From the NCBI RefSeq assembly GCF_014646515.1, contig NZ_BMNK01000007.1, positions 64,398-128,397 on the forward strand: 64,000 nucleotides of DNA, written 5' to 3'. The first letter of the stretch is position 1. Every line of letters starts with the position of its first letter. Positions 50,970 to 59,461 of the stretch are shown piece by piece. The position numbers and the translations under genes are program-made. The notes under the pieces were generated by a model that was not told the DNA's origin, made no database searches, and was given only the letters and a program-made list of their open reading frames with translations. Origin of the DNA: Nonomuraea glycinis. GTDB taxonomy: Bacteria; Actinomycetota; Actinomycetes; Streptosporangiales; Streptosporangiaceae.

Positions 50970-51006
50970 GGCGACGCCTCGCGGGTGGGGGCCGCGAGGC
51001 GTCGCC
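50970..51006. terminator. 15-bp perfect hairpin between convergent genes
   Basis: GGCGACGCCTCGCGG (50970-50984) pairs perfectly with 50992-51006 over a 7-nt loop. It is 44 bp from the end of the minus-strand CAP-domain gene, so it is probably that gene's terminator and may act both ways. Confidence 0.75.
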
Positions 51007-51050
51007 GGGGCTCCTCGCATCAGGCGACGGAGACCATCAGGTGGGGCCCG

Positions 51051-51977
51051 TCAGCGGCCGGCGAAGTTCTGGGTCCAGAGGATCTGGCCCGAGGAGTTCT
51101 TGACCGCGCCGACGCCGATCAGGTTGTACCTGCAGTTCATGATGTTGGCCTTGTGGCCGGAACTGTTCATCCAGGAGCTCATCACGGAGGCGGGGGTCTG
51201 CTGGCCCTTGGCGATGTTCTCCGCCCAGCCTGAGCCGCCGGTGAAGCCGGCCGCCCGGATGCGGTCCAGGAAGCTGCGGCCGTCCTGTGAGGTGTGGCTG
51301 AAGTAGTTCCTGGCGGCCATGTCCGCGGAGTGGTCGACGGCGGCCTTGCGGAGCTGCGCGTCGTGCTTGAGCGGCTGGCAACCACCCTTCGCGCGCTCGG
51401 CGTTGGTGAGCCGGACGACCTCGTTCTCCTCGGCCGAACCGACCGTGCCCGACGGCGGCGCGGTGCTCGTCCGCGTCGGGGCCGGCGTGGACGTCGGCCT
51501 TGTGGTCGGCCGTGTCGTCGGCCGTGTCGTCGGCTTGGAGGACGGGACCGGCGTGGGGGTGACCGTGGTGGTCGGCGTGACGGTCGGCGTGGGGGTGTCC
51601 GTGGGGAAGCAGGACAGCCGGACCGGCCGGGACTTGCTGCTGTGGCCGCGGTAGTCCGTCGCCACCGCGTAGTAGACGCCCGGAGCGCAGGGCAGGGCGA
51701 TGGTGACGCGGGCGTTGCGGGACTTCCTGGCGCCGCTCTTGACGACCGGGTCCGCGCCGGGCTGGGCGCGCTTGATCCGGACCCGGACGACGGCGTTGAA
51801 CAGGCAGCCACGCCGGGTGGCGGACGCCTGGATCCTGCCGAAGTCGTTGACCTGCGGCTTGGCCACGGAGACGCGGCACGCTGCCTGCGACTCCGTCGCG
51901 GCGTGCGCCGTGGCGACGGGGGTCGACAGGGCGGCGACGCTGACGAGGCACGCGAGCACCCCTAAGGGTTTACGCAT
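51051..51977 (-). CDS. Secreted CAP/SCP domain protein
   Basis: A 308-residue protein with a signal peptide (about residues 1-27, ending TAHAA). A beta-rich N-terminal domain with paired cysteines is followed by a Thr/Pro linker (TPTPTVTPTTTVTPTPVPSS, then TTRP repeats). The C-terminal CAP domain (about 190-308) has HSADMAARNYFSH, GSGWAENIAKG and SSGHKANIMNC. CAP proteins are secreted and widespread; their bacterial role is poorly known. The ATG at 51975-51977 has GGAGGG 8 nt upstream. The linker suggests surface placement. Confidence 0.9.
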   Translation of the reverse strand: MRKPLGVLACLVSVAALSTPVATAHAATESQAACRVSVAKPQVNDFGRIQASATRRGCLFNAVVRVRIKRAQPGADPVVKSGARKSRNARVTIALPCAPGVYYAVATDYRGHSSKSRPVRLSCFPTDTPTPTVTPTTTVTPTPVPSSKPTTRPTTRPTTRPTSTPAPTRTSTAPPSGTVGSAEENEVVRLTNAERAKGGCQPLKHDAQLRKAAVDHSADMAARNYFSHTSQDGRSFLDRIRAAGFTGGSGWAENIAKGQQTPASVMSSWMNSSGHKANIMNCRYNLIGVGAVKNSSGQILWTQNFAGR

Positions 51978-52161
51978 ATGGGAATCCCTCCAGTTGCGGT
52001 TGATGCTGGATGGAATCCGCATTCTGTCGAGTGGGTAACCGCTCTGTCCTGAAATTACGGATATTGGGGTAAACCAAAGTGACACAAGAGGCGTCTAAGG
52101 GACCGGCCTGACCGCGCCACGCACGGCGACCGGGGCCGGTCGAAACCGGGCGGGGCGGGGC

Positions 52162-52473
52162 TCAGGACAGGCCGAAGACGTCCAGCAGCCCGGCGATGCG
52201 CAGCTGGTCGTACACCCTCGGGGTGGGCTCCACCACGGCGAAGGAAGCACCGACCTCCCAGGCCGCCTTCATCGCGTCGACCAGCACTCCGACCCCGGAG
52301 GAGTCCAGGAACGCCACCTCGGACATGTCGACGCGCACCGCGGCGGGCCGTTCCCCGGCGATCGCGGCGGAGATCGTCTCCCGTATCCGGGCCGCGTTGG
52401 TGAACTCGACCTCGCCGCGCAGCACCACCGGCAGCGTGCCGTCCGTCAATGTGCCGACCGACACCACGTCCAT
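52162..52473 (-). CDS. STAS-domain anti-sigma factor antagonist
   Basis: A 103-residue single-domain protein of the SpoIIAA/RsbV type. The phospho-acceptor serine pair lies in VAFLDSSGVGVLVDAM. These proteins bind an anti-sigma kinase when unphosphorylated and so release a sigma factor, often SigB/SigF-like. No kinase or sigma gene adjoins. A weak ACCGGCC/GGCCGGT dyad (52102-52140) beyond the stop may be its terminator. Confidence 0.9.
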   Translation of the reverse strand: MDVVSVGTLTDGTLPVVLRGEVEFTNAARIRETISAAIAGERPAAVRVDMSEVAFLDSSGVGVLVDAMKAAWEVGASFAVVEPTPRVYDQLRIAGLLDVFGLS

Positions 52474-52665
52474 GTCGATTCCTCCTTCACCGATCGGAGC
52501 GGGCGGGCACCGAATCCGTAGGTGCTCGCTTGGTCACGTACCGCTAAGACCGGTTGATTGTGGGAATCTTCGCCATAATCATCCATATAAGGGTTTCTAT
52601 CACCTCTTCCCGGTTCGTTACCCTCAGCAATCCTTCTGTCGCTGTGCACGGTGATCGTGCGAGCT
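52474..52665 (-). other. Upstream region of the STAS gene
   Basis: About 190 bp without a supported gene. The middle (52540-52630) is AT-rich (CATAATCATCCATATAAGGG) and probably holds the STAS promoter. On the minus strand GGGTAAC (around 52617-52623) resembles a stress-sigma -10, but no matching GTTT -35 is at the right distance. GGAGGAATCGAC gives the STAS ribosome site. Confidence 0.35.
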
Positions 52666-52700
52666 CCCGGACCCGCCTCGGCGCCAGAGGCGGGCCCGGG
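52666..52700 (-). terminator. Terminator after xylA
   Basis: CCCGG-A-CCCGCCTC and GAGGCGGG-C-CCGGG make a 13-bp stem with one mismatch and a 7-nt loop, beginning 12 bp after the xylA stop on the minus strand. Confidence 0.75.
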
Positions 52701-52711
52701 ACCTGGTCCGC

Positions 52712-53887
52712 CTAGCGAGCACCCATGAGGTGGTCCATCGCCAGCTGGTCCAGCTGCTCGAAGGCCATGCCGCGGGCGCCCGCCGCCTCGGCGTCGAAGT
52801 CCTCGTAGGCGGTGCGGTCGGCGAGCAGGTCGGACAGCGACTCGCCGGCCGCCAGGGTGGGCCTGGCCAGGTCGTCGAGCCTGGAGGCCCGCAGCGCCTC
52901 CTGGACCTCGGGGTCGGCGCGGAAGGACTGCGCGCGCTCCTTGAGGATCAGGTAGTTGCGCATGTTGCCGGCGGCCGACGCCCAGACGCCGTCGGAGTCC
53001 TCGGTACGCGGCGGCTTGAAGTCGAAGTGCCGCGGTCCCGCGTAACCGGCCGTCTCCAGCAGGTCCACCAGCCAGAAGGCGTCACGCAGGTTGCCCGAGC
53101 CGAAGCGCAGGTCCTGGTCGTACTTGATGCCGGTCTGGCCGTTCAGGTCGATGTGGAACAGCTTGCCGTGCCACAGCGCCTGGGCGATGCCGTGGGTGAA
53201 GTTGAGCCCGGCCATCTGCTCGTGGCCGGTCTCCGGGTTGACGCCGACGAGCTCGGGGTGCGCCAGCTCCTCGATGAACGCCAGCGCGTGGCCGACGGTC
53301 GGCAGCAGGATGTCGCCGCGCGGTTCGTTGGGCTTGGGCTCGACGGCGAAGCGCAGGTCGTAGCCCTGGGTGAGCACGTACTCACCGAGCAGGTCGAAGG
53401 CCTCCTTCATGCGGTCGAGGGCGAGGCGCACGTCCTTCGCGCCGCCGGTCTCGGCGCCCTCACGGCCGCCCCACGCGACGTACACCTGAGCGCCCAGCTC
53501 GACGGCGAGGTCGATGTTGCGGATGGTCTTGCGCAGCGCGAAGCGGCGCACGTCGCGGTCGTTGGCGGTGAAGCCGCCGTCCTTGAAGACCGGGTGCGTG
53601 AAGAGGTTGGTGGTGGCCATCGGCACCTTCAGGCCCGCCGCGTCCAGGGCCTGGCGGAAGCGCTTGACGTGGCTCTCCCGCTCGGTGTCGGTGGACCCGA
53701 AGGGGATCAGGTCGTCGTCGTGGAAGGTCACGCCGTACGCGCCGAGCTCGGCGAGCTTGTTGACGCTCTCGACCGGGTCGAGAGCGGGGCGGGTGGCGTC
53801 GCCGAACGGGTCGCGGCCCTGCCAGCCGACCGTCCAGAGGCCGAAGGTGAACTTGTGCTCGGGGCGGGGCGTGAGACTGTCAGTCAT
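52712..53887 (-). CDS. xylA: Xylose isomerase
   Basis: A 391-residue class I xylose isomerase converting D-xylose to D-xylulose. [18 protein letters not shown] at the start, [14 protein letters not shown] with the catalytic histidine, [27 protein letters not shown] with metal-ligand glutamates and [18 protein letters not shown] are all intact. The ATG at 53885-53887 is chosen; upstream in-frame codons run into the xylB promoter. It is divergent from xylB-xylR, the usual actinomycete arrangement. Confidence 0.97.
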   Translation of the reverse strand: MTDSLTPRPEHKFTFGLWTVGWQGRDPFGDATRPALDPVESVNKLAELGAYGVTFHDDDLIPFGSTDTERESHVKRFRQALDAAGLKVPMATTNLFTHPVFKDGGFTANDRDVRRFALRKTIRNIDLAVELGAQVYVAWGGREGAETGGAKDVRLALDRMKEAFDLLGEYVLTQGYDLRFAVEPKPNEPRGDILLPTVGHALAFIEELAHPELVGVNPETGHEQMAGLNFTHGIAQALWHGKLFHIDLNGQTGIKYDQDLRFGSGNLRDAFWLVDLLETAGYAGPRHFDFKPPRTEDSDGVWASAAGNMRNYLILKERAQSFRADPEVQEALRASRLDDLARPTLAAGESLSDLLADRTAYEDFDAEAAGARGMAFEQLDQLAMDHLMGAR

Positions 53888-53976
53888 CGGGACTCCTATT
53901 CGTAAGGGCAAAAAACAAATTAATATGCGAAGGGTGGCGGTGGGAAGACCGCCCCCATGATCGTGAGGAGTGAGGC
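53888..53976. promoter_or_regulatory. Divergent xylA/xylB promoter region
   Basis: An AT-rich core (GGGCAAAAAACAAATTAATA, 53907-53926) lies between the two starts and includes AAACAAA, a half-site like those of ROK-type XylR. GGCGGT-GGGAAG-ACCGCC (53936-53953) is a short hairpin before xylB, and GTGAGGAGTGAGGC gives the xylB ribosome site. Confidence 0.5.
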
Positions 53977-55389
53977 ATGTCGCCACAGCGCGTCGTCATA
54001 GGCATCGACAGCTCTACCCAATCGTCGAAGGCCCTCGCCGTGGACGTGGACACCGGCGCGATCCTGGGTGAGGGACGTGCCGCGCACGTCGTGAGCTCAG
54101 GGGCGGGCCGGCAGAGCGATCCCGAGCAGTGGTGGCAGGCGCTGTGCGTGGCCGTCGAGGGCACCGGGCACGCCGCGGCGGCCCAGGCGGTCTCCGTCGG
54201 CGGGCAGCAGCACGGGCTGGTGACGCTGGACGCCGACGGCGCGCCCGTGCGCCCCGCGCTGCTCTGGAACGACGTCCGCTCCGCGGGCCAGGCCGCGAGC
54301 CTGGCCGCCAAGTACGGTGCGGACGAGCTGGCCCGGCGGACCGGCAGTGTGCCGACGGCCGCGTTCACCATCGCGAAATGGATGTGGCTGCGCGAGCACG
54401 AGCCCGCCGCGGCCGCCCGGGTCGCCGCCGTCCGGCTGCCGCACGACTACCTGACCGAGCGGCTCACCGGCGAGGCCGTCACCGACCGGGGCGACGCCTC
54501 CGGCACCGGCTGGTGGACGCCCGAGGGCTACGACACCGAGCTGCTGCGCGGTGCCGAGCTGGACCCGGCGATGCTGCCGCGGGTGGTCTCCGGCCTCGCG
54601 GGCACCGTACGGGCGGGCGGCCCGCTGGCCGAGGGCACGAAGGTCGCCTCCGGGACCGGCGACAACATGGCCGCCGCCCTCGGCCTCGGCGTGCGGCCGG
54701 GGACGCCGGTGCTCAGCCTCGGCACCTCGGGCACCGTCTACGCCGTCTCCCGCGCGCGCCCGCAGGATCCGACGGGGATCGTGGCGGGCTTCGCCGACGC
54801 CCTCGGCAACTGGCTGCCGCTCGCCTGCACCCTCAACTGCACCCAGGCCGTCGACAAGATCGCCGAGCTGCTGGGGCGTGACCGGGAGGCCGTCGAGCCC
54901 GGCGGCGAGGCGGTCGTGCTGCCGTTCCTCGACGGCGAGCGGACGCCCAACCTGCCGCACGCCGCCGGACTGCTGTACGGCCTGCGCCACGACACCACCG
55001 CCGGGCAACTGCTCCAGGCGGCCTACGACGGCACCGCGGCCGCGCTGCTGGGCGCGCTGGACGACGTGCTGCGGGCGGGCGGCGAACAGCCGGACCCCGA
55101 CGTGCCACTGCTGCTCATCGGCGGCGGCGCGAGGGGCACCGCCTGGCGTGAGACGATCCGCAGACTGTCCGGACGGCCCGTGCTGGTGCCCGCCGCGGCC
55201 GAACTCGTCGCCCTGGGGGCCGCGGCGCAGGCGGCGGCGCTGGTCACCGGGGAGGCGCCGGACGAGGTGTCCCGCCGCTGGGGGACGGCGCAAGGAGAGC
55301 TGCTGGACCCGCTGCCCAGGGACGTCGAGACGGTGGAACGGATCGCCGCCACCCTGCCCCGGGCCGAGCCACTCTTCACCGCACCTTGA
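53977..55389 (+). CDS. xylB: Xylulokinase
   Basis: A 470-residue FGGY-family kinase that phosphorylates D-xylulose. [16 protein letters not shown] is the N-terminal phosphate loop; [23 protein letters not shown] and [13 protein letters not shown] follow, and the C-terminal [16 protein letters not shown] closes the ATPase fold. With XylA it feeds xylose into the pentose phosphate pathway. The stop overlaps a TTG start of the regulator gene. Confidence 0.96.
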   Translation: MSPQRVVIGIDSSTQSSKALAVDVDTGAILGEGRAAHVVSSGAGRQSDPEQWWQALCVAVEGTGHAAAAQAVSVGGQQHGLVTLDADGAPVRPALLWNDVRSAGQAASLAAKYGADELARRTGSVPTAAFTIAKWMWLREHEPAAAARVAAVRLPHDYLTERLTGEAVTDRGDASGTGWWTPEGYDTELLRGAELDPAMLPRVVSGLAGTVRAGGPLAEGTKVASGTGDNMAAALGLGVRPGTPVLSLGTSGTVYAVSRARPQDPTGIVAGFADALGNWLPLACTLNCTQAVDKIAELLGRDREAVEPGGEAVVLPFLDGERTPNLPHAAGLLYGLRHDTTAGQLLQAAYDGTAAALLGALDDVLRAGGEQPDPDVPLLLIGGGARGTAWRETIRRLSGRPVLVPAAAELVALGAAAQAAALVTGEAPDEVSRRWGTAQGELLDPLPRDVETVERIAATLPRAEPLFTAP

Positions 55390-56984
55390 TCAGCGACAAC
55401 CCGGAGAACACGAGACGCGACCACCGGATCGCCACCGGCGAAGCCCCGGCACCCCACGTCGAGCCGAGCGACGAGCCCAGCGGTGCCGTGGCGCCGCGCG
55501 TCGGGCCGGGTGGTGAGTCTGGTGGTGCCGTGGCCTCGCGTGTTGGGCCGGGTGGTGAGCCTGGTGGTGCTGTGGCGCCGCGTGTCGGGCCGGGTGGTGA
55601 GTCTGGTGGTGCTGTGGCCTCGCGTGTTGGGCTGGGTGGGGCTGCGGCGCCGCGTGGGCGGCCCGCGTCGCAGCAGGGTATGCGGCAGCACAATCTCGCC
55701 CTGGTGATGGGCACGGTCGCCGCCCATGGCCCGATCTCGCGGGCGGCGGTGGCCGGGCACACCGGCTTGACCAGGGCCGCCGTCTCCAGCCTGGTGGACG
55801 AACTGCTGGCCGGCGGGCTGCTGACCGAGCTCGGGCCCGCCGCCAACGGCAGGGTCGGGCGACCGGGCAGCGCGCTGGAGGTCAGCGAGCGCGGTCCCGC
55901 GGGGCTCGGGCTGGAGGTCGGCGTCGAGCACCTGGGCGCGTGCGTCACCGATCTGCGCGGTGCCGTCCGGGTCTGGATCCGGGTGGAGAGCGCCAACGCG
56001 GCGCTCACCCCCGCCGAGGCGCTGACCCGCCTGTCCGCCCTGGCCGACGACGCCACCCAGCAGGCCGCCGCCCTCGGGCTGCGGCCGGTGGCGGCGATCG
56101 TGGCGGTGCCCGGCCTGGTCGGTGACGTGCCCGGCACCGTGGACCACGCGCCCAACCTCGGCTGGCACGACGTCCCCGTCGCCGCGCTGTGGCCCGGCGA
56201 GCTGCCGCTCAGGGTGGAGAACGAGGCCAACCTGGGCGCGCTCGCCGAGCTGTGGGCACATCCGGTGGCCGCCGACTTCGTCCACGTCTCGGCGGAGAGC
56301 GGCATCGGCGCCGCCCTGGTCGTCGGCGGACGGCTGTTCAGCGGCGCGCGGGGACTCGCGGGCGAGCTCGGGCACATGCCCGTCCACCCGGAGGGCCATC
56401 CGTGCTCCTGCGGGGCCCGCGGCTGCCTGGAGCAGTACGCCGGCAAGTCAGCGGTCCTCCGCATGGCAGGCGTACCCGCCGAGAACGGCACCGGCAGCGC
56501 TGCCGCGGGTACACCCGCCGCAGGTGGCGCCAGCGGTGCGGTGGAGGCTGTGGCCGGCCGGGGTGGTGTTGAGGGGGTCAACGGACTGGGGGTCGCCTCC
56601 GGTGCCGGTGCGGCAGGGTTCGGGCAGCGGGGGGTCTCTGGGGGGCGGCGCGATGTGATCGAGATGCTCGCGGTCCGGGCGGGGGAGGGGGACGCTCGGG
56701 TGCTGGACGCGCTGGATCAGGCGGGCACGGCGCTGGGCACGGCGCTCGCCGGGGCGGTCAACCTGCTCGACCCGGCGGCCGTGGTGCTCGGCGGCGCTTA
56801 CGCCGAGTTGGGCACGTGGCTGCTGCCGTCGATGCGGCGCGAGCTGGCCGAGCGGGTCACCGTACGGTCGTGGGACTCCGGCGCGCTGACCGTCTCCGAG
56901 CTGGGCAGGCGCGGGCCGCTGCTGGGCGCGGCGCTGGTCACGGTCCGCGCCATCGTGGAGGACCCGGCCGCCCTGTGGTCGTGA
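55386..56984 (+). CDS. xylR: ROK family regulator (XylR-like) with repeat-rich N-terminus
   Basis: The ROK core begins at MRQHNLALVMGTV (ATG 55680) with a winged helix (ISRAAVAGHTGLTRAAVSSL). The sugar-kinase-like domain has LGLEVGVEHLGACVTDL, VENEANLGALAEL and the zinc motif HPCSCGARGCLEQYAG. Upstream the frame is open to TTG 55386, adding ~98 residues that include four 14-residue GAVAPRVGPGGESG-like repeats; the true start may be nearer 55680. A Gly/Ala-rich insertion (about 56480-56640) interrupts the domain after the zinc motif. It probably represses xylA/xylB in the absence of xylose. Confidence 0.85.
   Translation: MISDNPENTRRDHRIATGEAPAPHVEPSDEPSGAVAPRVGPGGESGGAVASRVGPGGEPGGAVAPRVGPGGESGGAVASRVGLGGAAAPRGRPASQQGMRQHNLALVMGTVAAHGPISRAAVAGHTGLTRAAVSSLVDELLAGGLLTELGPAANGRVGRPGSALEVSERGPAGLGLEVGVEHLGACVTDLRGAVRVWIRVESANAALTPAEALTRLSALADDATQQAAALGLRPVAAIVAVPGLVGDVPGTVDHAPNLGWHDVPVAALWPGELPLRVENEANLGALAELWAHPVAADFVHVSAESGIGAALVVGGRLFSGARGLAGELGHMPVHPEGHPCSCGARGCLEQYAGKSAVLRMAGVPAENGTGSAAAGTPAAGGASGAVEAVAGRGGVEGVNGLGVASGAGAAGFGQRGVSGGRRDVIEMLAVRAGEGDARVLDALDQAGTALGTALAGAVNLLDPAAVVLGGAYAELGTWLLPSMRRELAERVTVRSWDSGALTVSELGRRGPLLGAALVTVRAIVEDPAALWS
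55482..55649 (+). repeat. Four 42-bp tandem repeats at the xylR start
   Basis: Units at 55482, 55524, 55566 and 55608 encode GAVAPRVGPGGESG or close variants. Units one and three resemble each other, as do two and four, suggesting duplication of an 84-bp block. It is open in several frames. Confidence 0.92.
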
Positions 56985-57014
56985 TCGGGCCCGGCCGGGG
57001 TCGCGGCGTACAAA

Positions 57015-57101
57015 GGCTGTGACACCGGGCCGCCGTCGGCGGGCCAGGCGCCCGAGGGCTGTGACGCCCGCCGGGCCGCCGCTGGCGGGCCAGGCGTCCG
57101 A
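57015..57101. repeat. 42/45-bp tandem repeat between xylR and LPMO genes
   Basis: GGCTGTGAC begins each copy (57015 and 57057), and both continue with GGCGGGCCAGGCG and CCGAGG. It fills the gap between the convergent xylR and LPMO stops and ends 4 bp from the LPMO stop. Confidence 0.8.
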
Positions 57102-57105
57102 GGGG

Positions 57106-58077
57106 TCAGCGGCGGCGTAGGAGCACCACGATCGCGCCCGCCGTGGCGATGGCGAGCAGGCCCGCCGCGCCGAGCACCCAGACCAGGTCGCCGTCCTGTA
57201 CGGCGGGCGCGTCGGTCCCGGCGTTCGCCACGGCCGGCGTGTCGTCGGGGGCCTCGGCGTCCCCCACGTCGGGGGCAGTGGCGTCCGCCGCGTCGGGCGT
57301 GGCCACGGAGGTGGGTTCGGCAACGGCCGCGTCGGGGGTCTCCACGGAGGCAGGCTCGGCGTCCGCCGCGTCGGAAGTCCGCGCGGAGGGGGACTCGGCA
57401 TCGGCCGCGTCGCCGAAGACCACGTCGGAGCAGGAGTAGTACGTGTCCGGCGTGTCGGAGTTCTGCCAGATCGTGTAGATCAGGTGGCGGCCGTTCTTGC
57501 CGGCGGGCAGGCGGCCCTTCATGGTGTACGACCCGTCCGTCAGCAGCGGATCGGTGACCTTGAGAAAGGGCTTTCGCTCCAGGTCCGACCAGGTCAGCGG
57601 CCGGGACGGGTCGTAGCCGTCCGCCGTGACGTACATCCGGAAGGTCCCCTGATGCGGGATCGTGCCCCGATACCGGAAGGTGTAGTTCGCGCCTGGCGCC
57701 AGGTCGGTGGCGGGCCAGTCGGCGCGGGCCAGATCGAGGCCGCCGAACTGGTCGAGGCCGCCGCTGCACAACTTCCCGTCCGGGATCATCTCGCGGTCCC
57801 TGCCCGCGACGTCGGCCACCCGCAGGTCGTCCCATTCCTCGACCATCAGCCGGCCGCTCACCTTGGCGGCGGCCACGCAGGCGGGCCCGGCCTTCAGCGT
57901 GCTCTCCACCCCGCAGGCCGCCGCCCGGCTGACCGGGCTGGTCAGCCCCCCGTGCACCACCTGGACCCCATGCGCCGACGCCTCCTGCGCGACGGCCACC
58001 CCCGTGGCCGACAGGGCCGGCAGCAGCAGGCCCGCCCCGAGCACGGCGGTGCCCACGATCCGGTGAAGCACGGCCAC
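57106..58077 (-). CDS. Lytic polysaccharide monooxygenase (AA10) with membrane anchor
   Basis: A 323-residue protein. The signal peptide ends ASA, leaving His36 as the mature N-terminus (HGVQVVHGGLTSPVSR), the first ligand of the copper histidine brace. The second is His in YRGTIPHQGTF, and IYTIWQNSDTPDTYYSCSD is typical of AA10. A linker of about 75 residues with TPDAAxAEPxSV-like repeats follows, then a helix LVWVLGAAGLLAIATAGAIV and RRR. So the enzyme should be tethered to the outer membrane face. GTG 58077 has GAGGAGGT 7 nt upstream. Chitin or cellulose as substrate is undecided. Confidence 0.9.
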   Translation of the reverse strand: MAVLHRIVGTAVLGAGLLLPALSATGVAVAQEASAHGVQVVHGGLTSPVSRAAACGVESTLKAGPACVAAAKVSGRLMVEEWDDLRVADVAGRDREMIPDGKLCSGGLDQFGGLDLARADWPATDLAPGANYTFRYRGTIPHQGTFRMYVTADGYDPSRPLTWSDLERKPFLKVTDPLLTDGSYTMKGRLPAGKNGRHLIYTIWQNSDTPDTYYSCSDVVFGDAADAESPSARTSDAADAEPASVETPDAAVAEPTSVATPDAADATAPDVGDAEAPDDTPAVANAGTDAPAVQDGDLVWVLGAAGLLAIATAGAIVVLLRRR

Positions 58078-58111
58078 GTCGAAGACCTCCTCAGCGAGAC
58101 AGCAACCCGTC

Positions 58112-58127
58112 CTCGTACAGGTACGAG
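58112..58127. promoter_or_regulatory. Palindromic operator candidate upstream of the LPMO
   Basis: CTCGTAC-AG-GTACGAG is a perfect 7-bp inverted repeat, 35 bp upstream of the LPMO start. The remaining ~190 bp to the acyltransferase gene show no other clear element. Confidence 0.45.
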
Positions 58128-58318
58128 CCGCCCGCCGGACAAGTTCACGCAAGGGCGCCAAGCGCGGTTACCCGCCGGACGGACGGGATCATCATGCGGG
58201 CCTACGCCGAGGCGGTCGGGGGTGGGTGGCGCGCTCGGGTGGGGCTGAGCGGACTGAGCGGTGATTGGTAGCGAATCGGACTGGGAACTGAGCGCCGATC
58301 CGCCCCATCCTGGCATTC

Positions 58319-59461
58319 GTGATCAGGGGGAAAGAACAAGCACCGTACGTCAGCCGCAGGCGGCGCTCGGCCAGGCTGTACGAGCTGGACGGGTTACGCC
58401 TGGTGGCCGCCCTGTGCGTGGTGGTGTTCCACTACGCCTTCTCCGGGCCGGTGGGCGGACACAGCACGGTGGCGTTCCCCGAGCTCGAAGGCGTCGCGCG
58501 CTACGGCTATCTCGGCGTGGACCTGTTCTTCCTGATCAGCGGCTTCGTGGTGCTGATGAGCGCGTGGGGCAGGACCCCCCGCGCCTTCGCGGTGTCCAGG
58601 CTGGCCCGGCTCTACCCGGCCTACTGGGTCGGGATCGCGGCCACCACGCTGGTGACGGTGACGCTGGGCGCCGGCATGTTCGACGTCTCCCTCTATCAGG
58701 TGCTGGTCAACCTGACGATGTTCCAGGCCGTGCCGAACGTGGCCAACGTGGACGTCGTCTACTGGACGCTGTGGACCGAGATGAGGTTCTACTTCCTCAT
58801 CGGCCTCCTGACCCTGGTCGGCATGACCAGGACGCGGGTCATGATCCTGATGTGGGGATGGCTGGGCCTGACCGCCCTGGTCCAGACCGGGCTGCTGCCG
58901 GGGGCGGCCGACCTGGTCGTGCAGTCGGAGTTCTCGCACTACTTCATCGCCGGGATGGCGCTGTTCCTGCTGTACGAGTACGGGCTCAACTGGCAGGTCG
59001 CCTTGATCGTCCCCCTCTGCCTGGGCAACGCCGCCTACCGGGCCATCGGGTACGCCGACTCGGTGGGCAAGCGTTACGGGGTGGCGTACGACTCCGTGGT
59101 CGTCGTCGCGGTGGTCGTGGTGATCTTCCTGATCATGACGCTGATCGCCCTGCGGGTGCTCCAGCGGCTGGCCCGGCCATGGCTGGCCACCGCCGGAGCG
59201 CTGACGTACCCGCTCTACCTGCTGCACGCCCACATCGGGTTCATCCTGATCAACCGGATCGGGGACTCGGTGAACCGGTACGTGCTGGTGACCGGGCTGA
59301 TCGCGGTGATGCTCCTGGCCGCCTACGCCGTGTACCGCTGGGTGGAGCGGCCCGTCGGCCCGCTGATCAGGCGTCTGGCGGGGCCTCGGGCACCTCGTAC
59401 ACCTCCCGATGCCACAGTCTCTCCGCCACTCGCTCCAGCCCGCCCGCAAGGTGGCGCCTGA
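58319..59461 (+). CDS. Acyltransferase family 3 (OafA-like) membrane protein
   Basis: A 380-residue protein with about ten helices. RLYELDGLRLVAALCVVVFHY (with the catalytic histidine) and GYLGVDLFFLISGFVVLMS are the acyltransferase-3 signature; SRLARLYPAYWVG follows. Such proteins move acetyl or other acyl groups onto cell-surface glycans or antibiotics. It lacks the extra SGNH domain. GTG 58319 has no clear ribosome site. The last 95 bp overlap the opposite-strand ATPase gene, so the final proline-rich tail is antisense to coding DNA. Confidence 0.85.
   Translation: MIRGKEQAPYVSRRRRSARLYELDGLRLVAALCVVVFHYAFSGPVGGHSTVAFPELEGVARYGYLGVDLFFLISGFVVLMSAWGRTPRAFAVSRLARLYPAYWVGIAATTLVTVTLGAGMFDVSLYQVLVNLTMFQAVPNVANVDVVYWTLWTEMRFYFLIGLLTLVGMTRTRVMILMWGWLGLTALVQTGLLPGAADLVVQSEFSHYFIAGMALFLLYEYGLNWQVALIVPLCLGNAAYRAIGYADSVGKRYGVAYDSVVVVAVVVVIFLIMTLIALRVLQRLARPWLATAGALTYPLYLLHAHIGFILINRIGDSVNRYVLVTGLIAVMLLAAYAVYRWVERPVGPLIRRLAGPRAPRTPPDATVSPPLAPARPQGGA

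Noticed and set aside
51978-52161. c-di-AMP (ydaO-type) riboswitch upstream of the CAP-domain gene
   Set aside because: Such switches precede wall-hydrolase genes in actinomycetes, but the gap is short and I could not find the expected paired core.
55482-55649. CRISPR-like array
   Set aside because: The four 42-bp units are contiguous with no unique spacers and no cas genes occur; they are an in-frame minisatellite.
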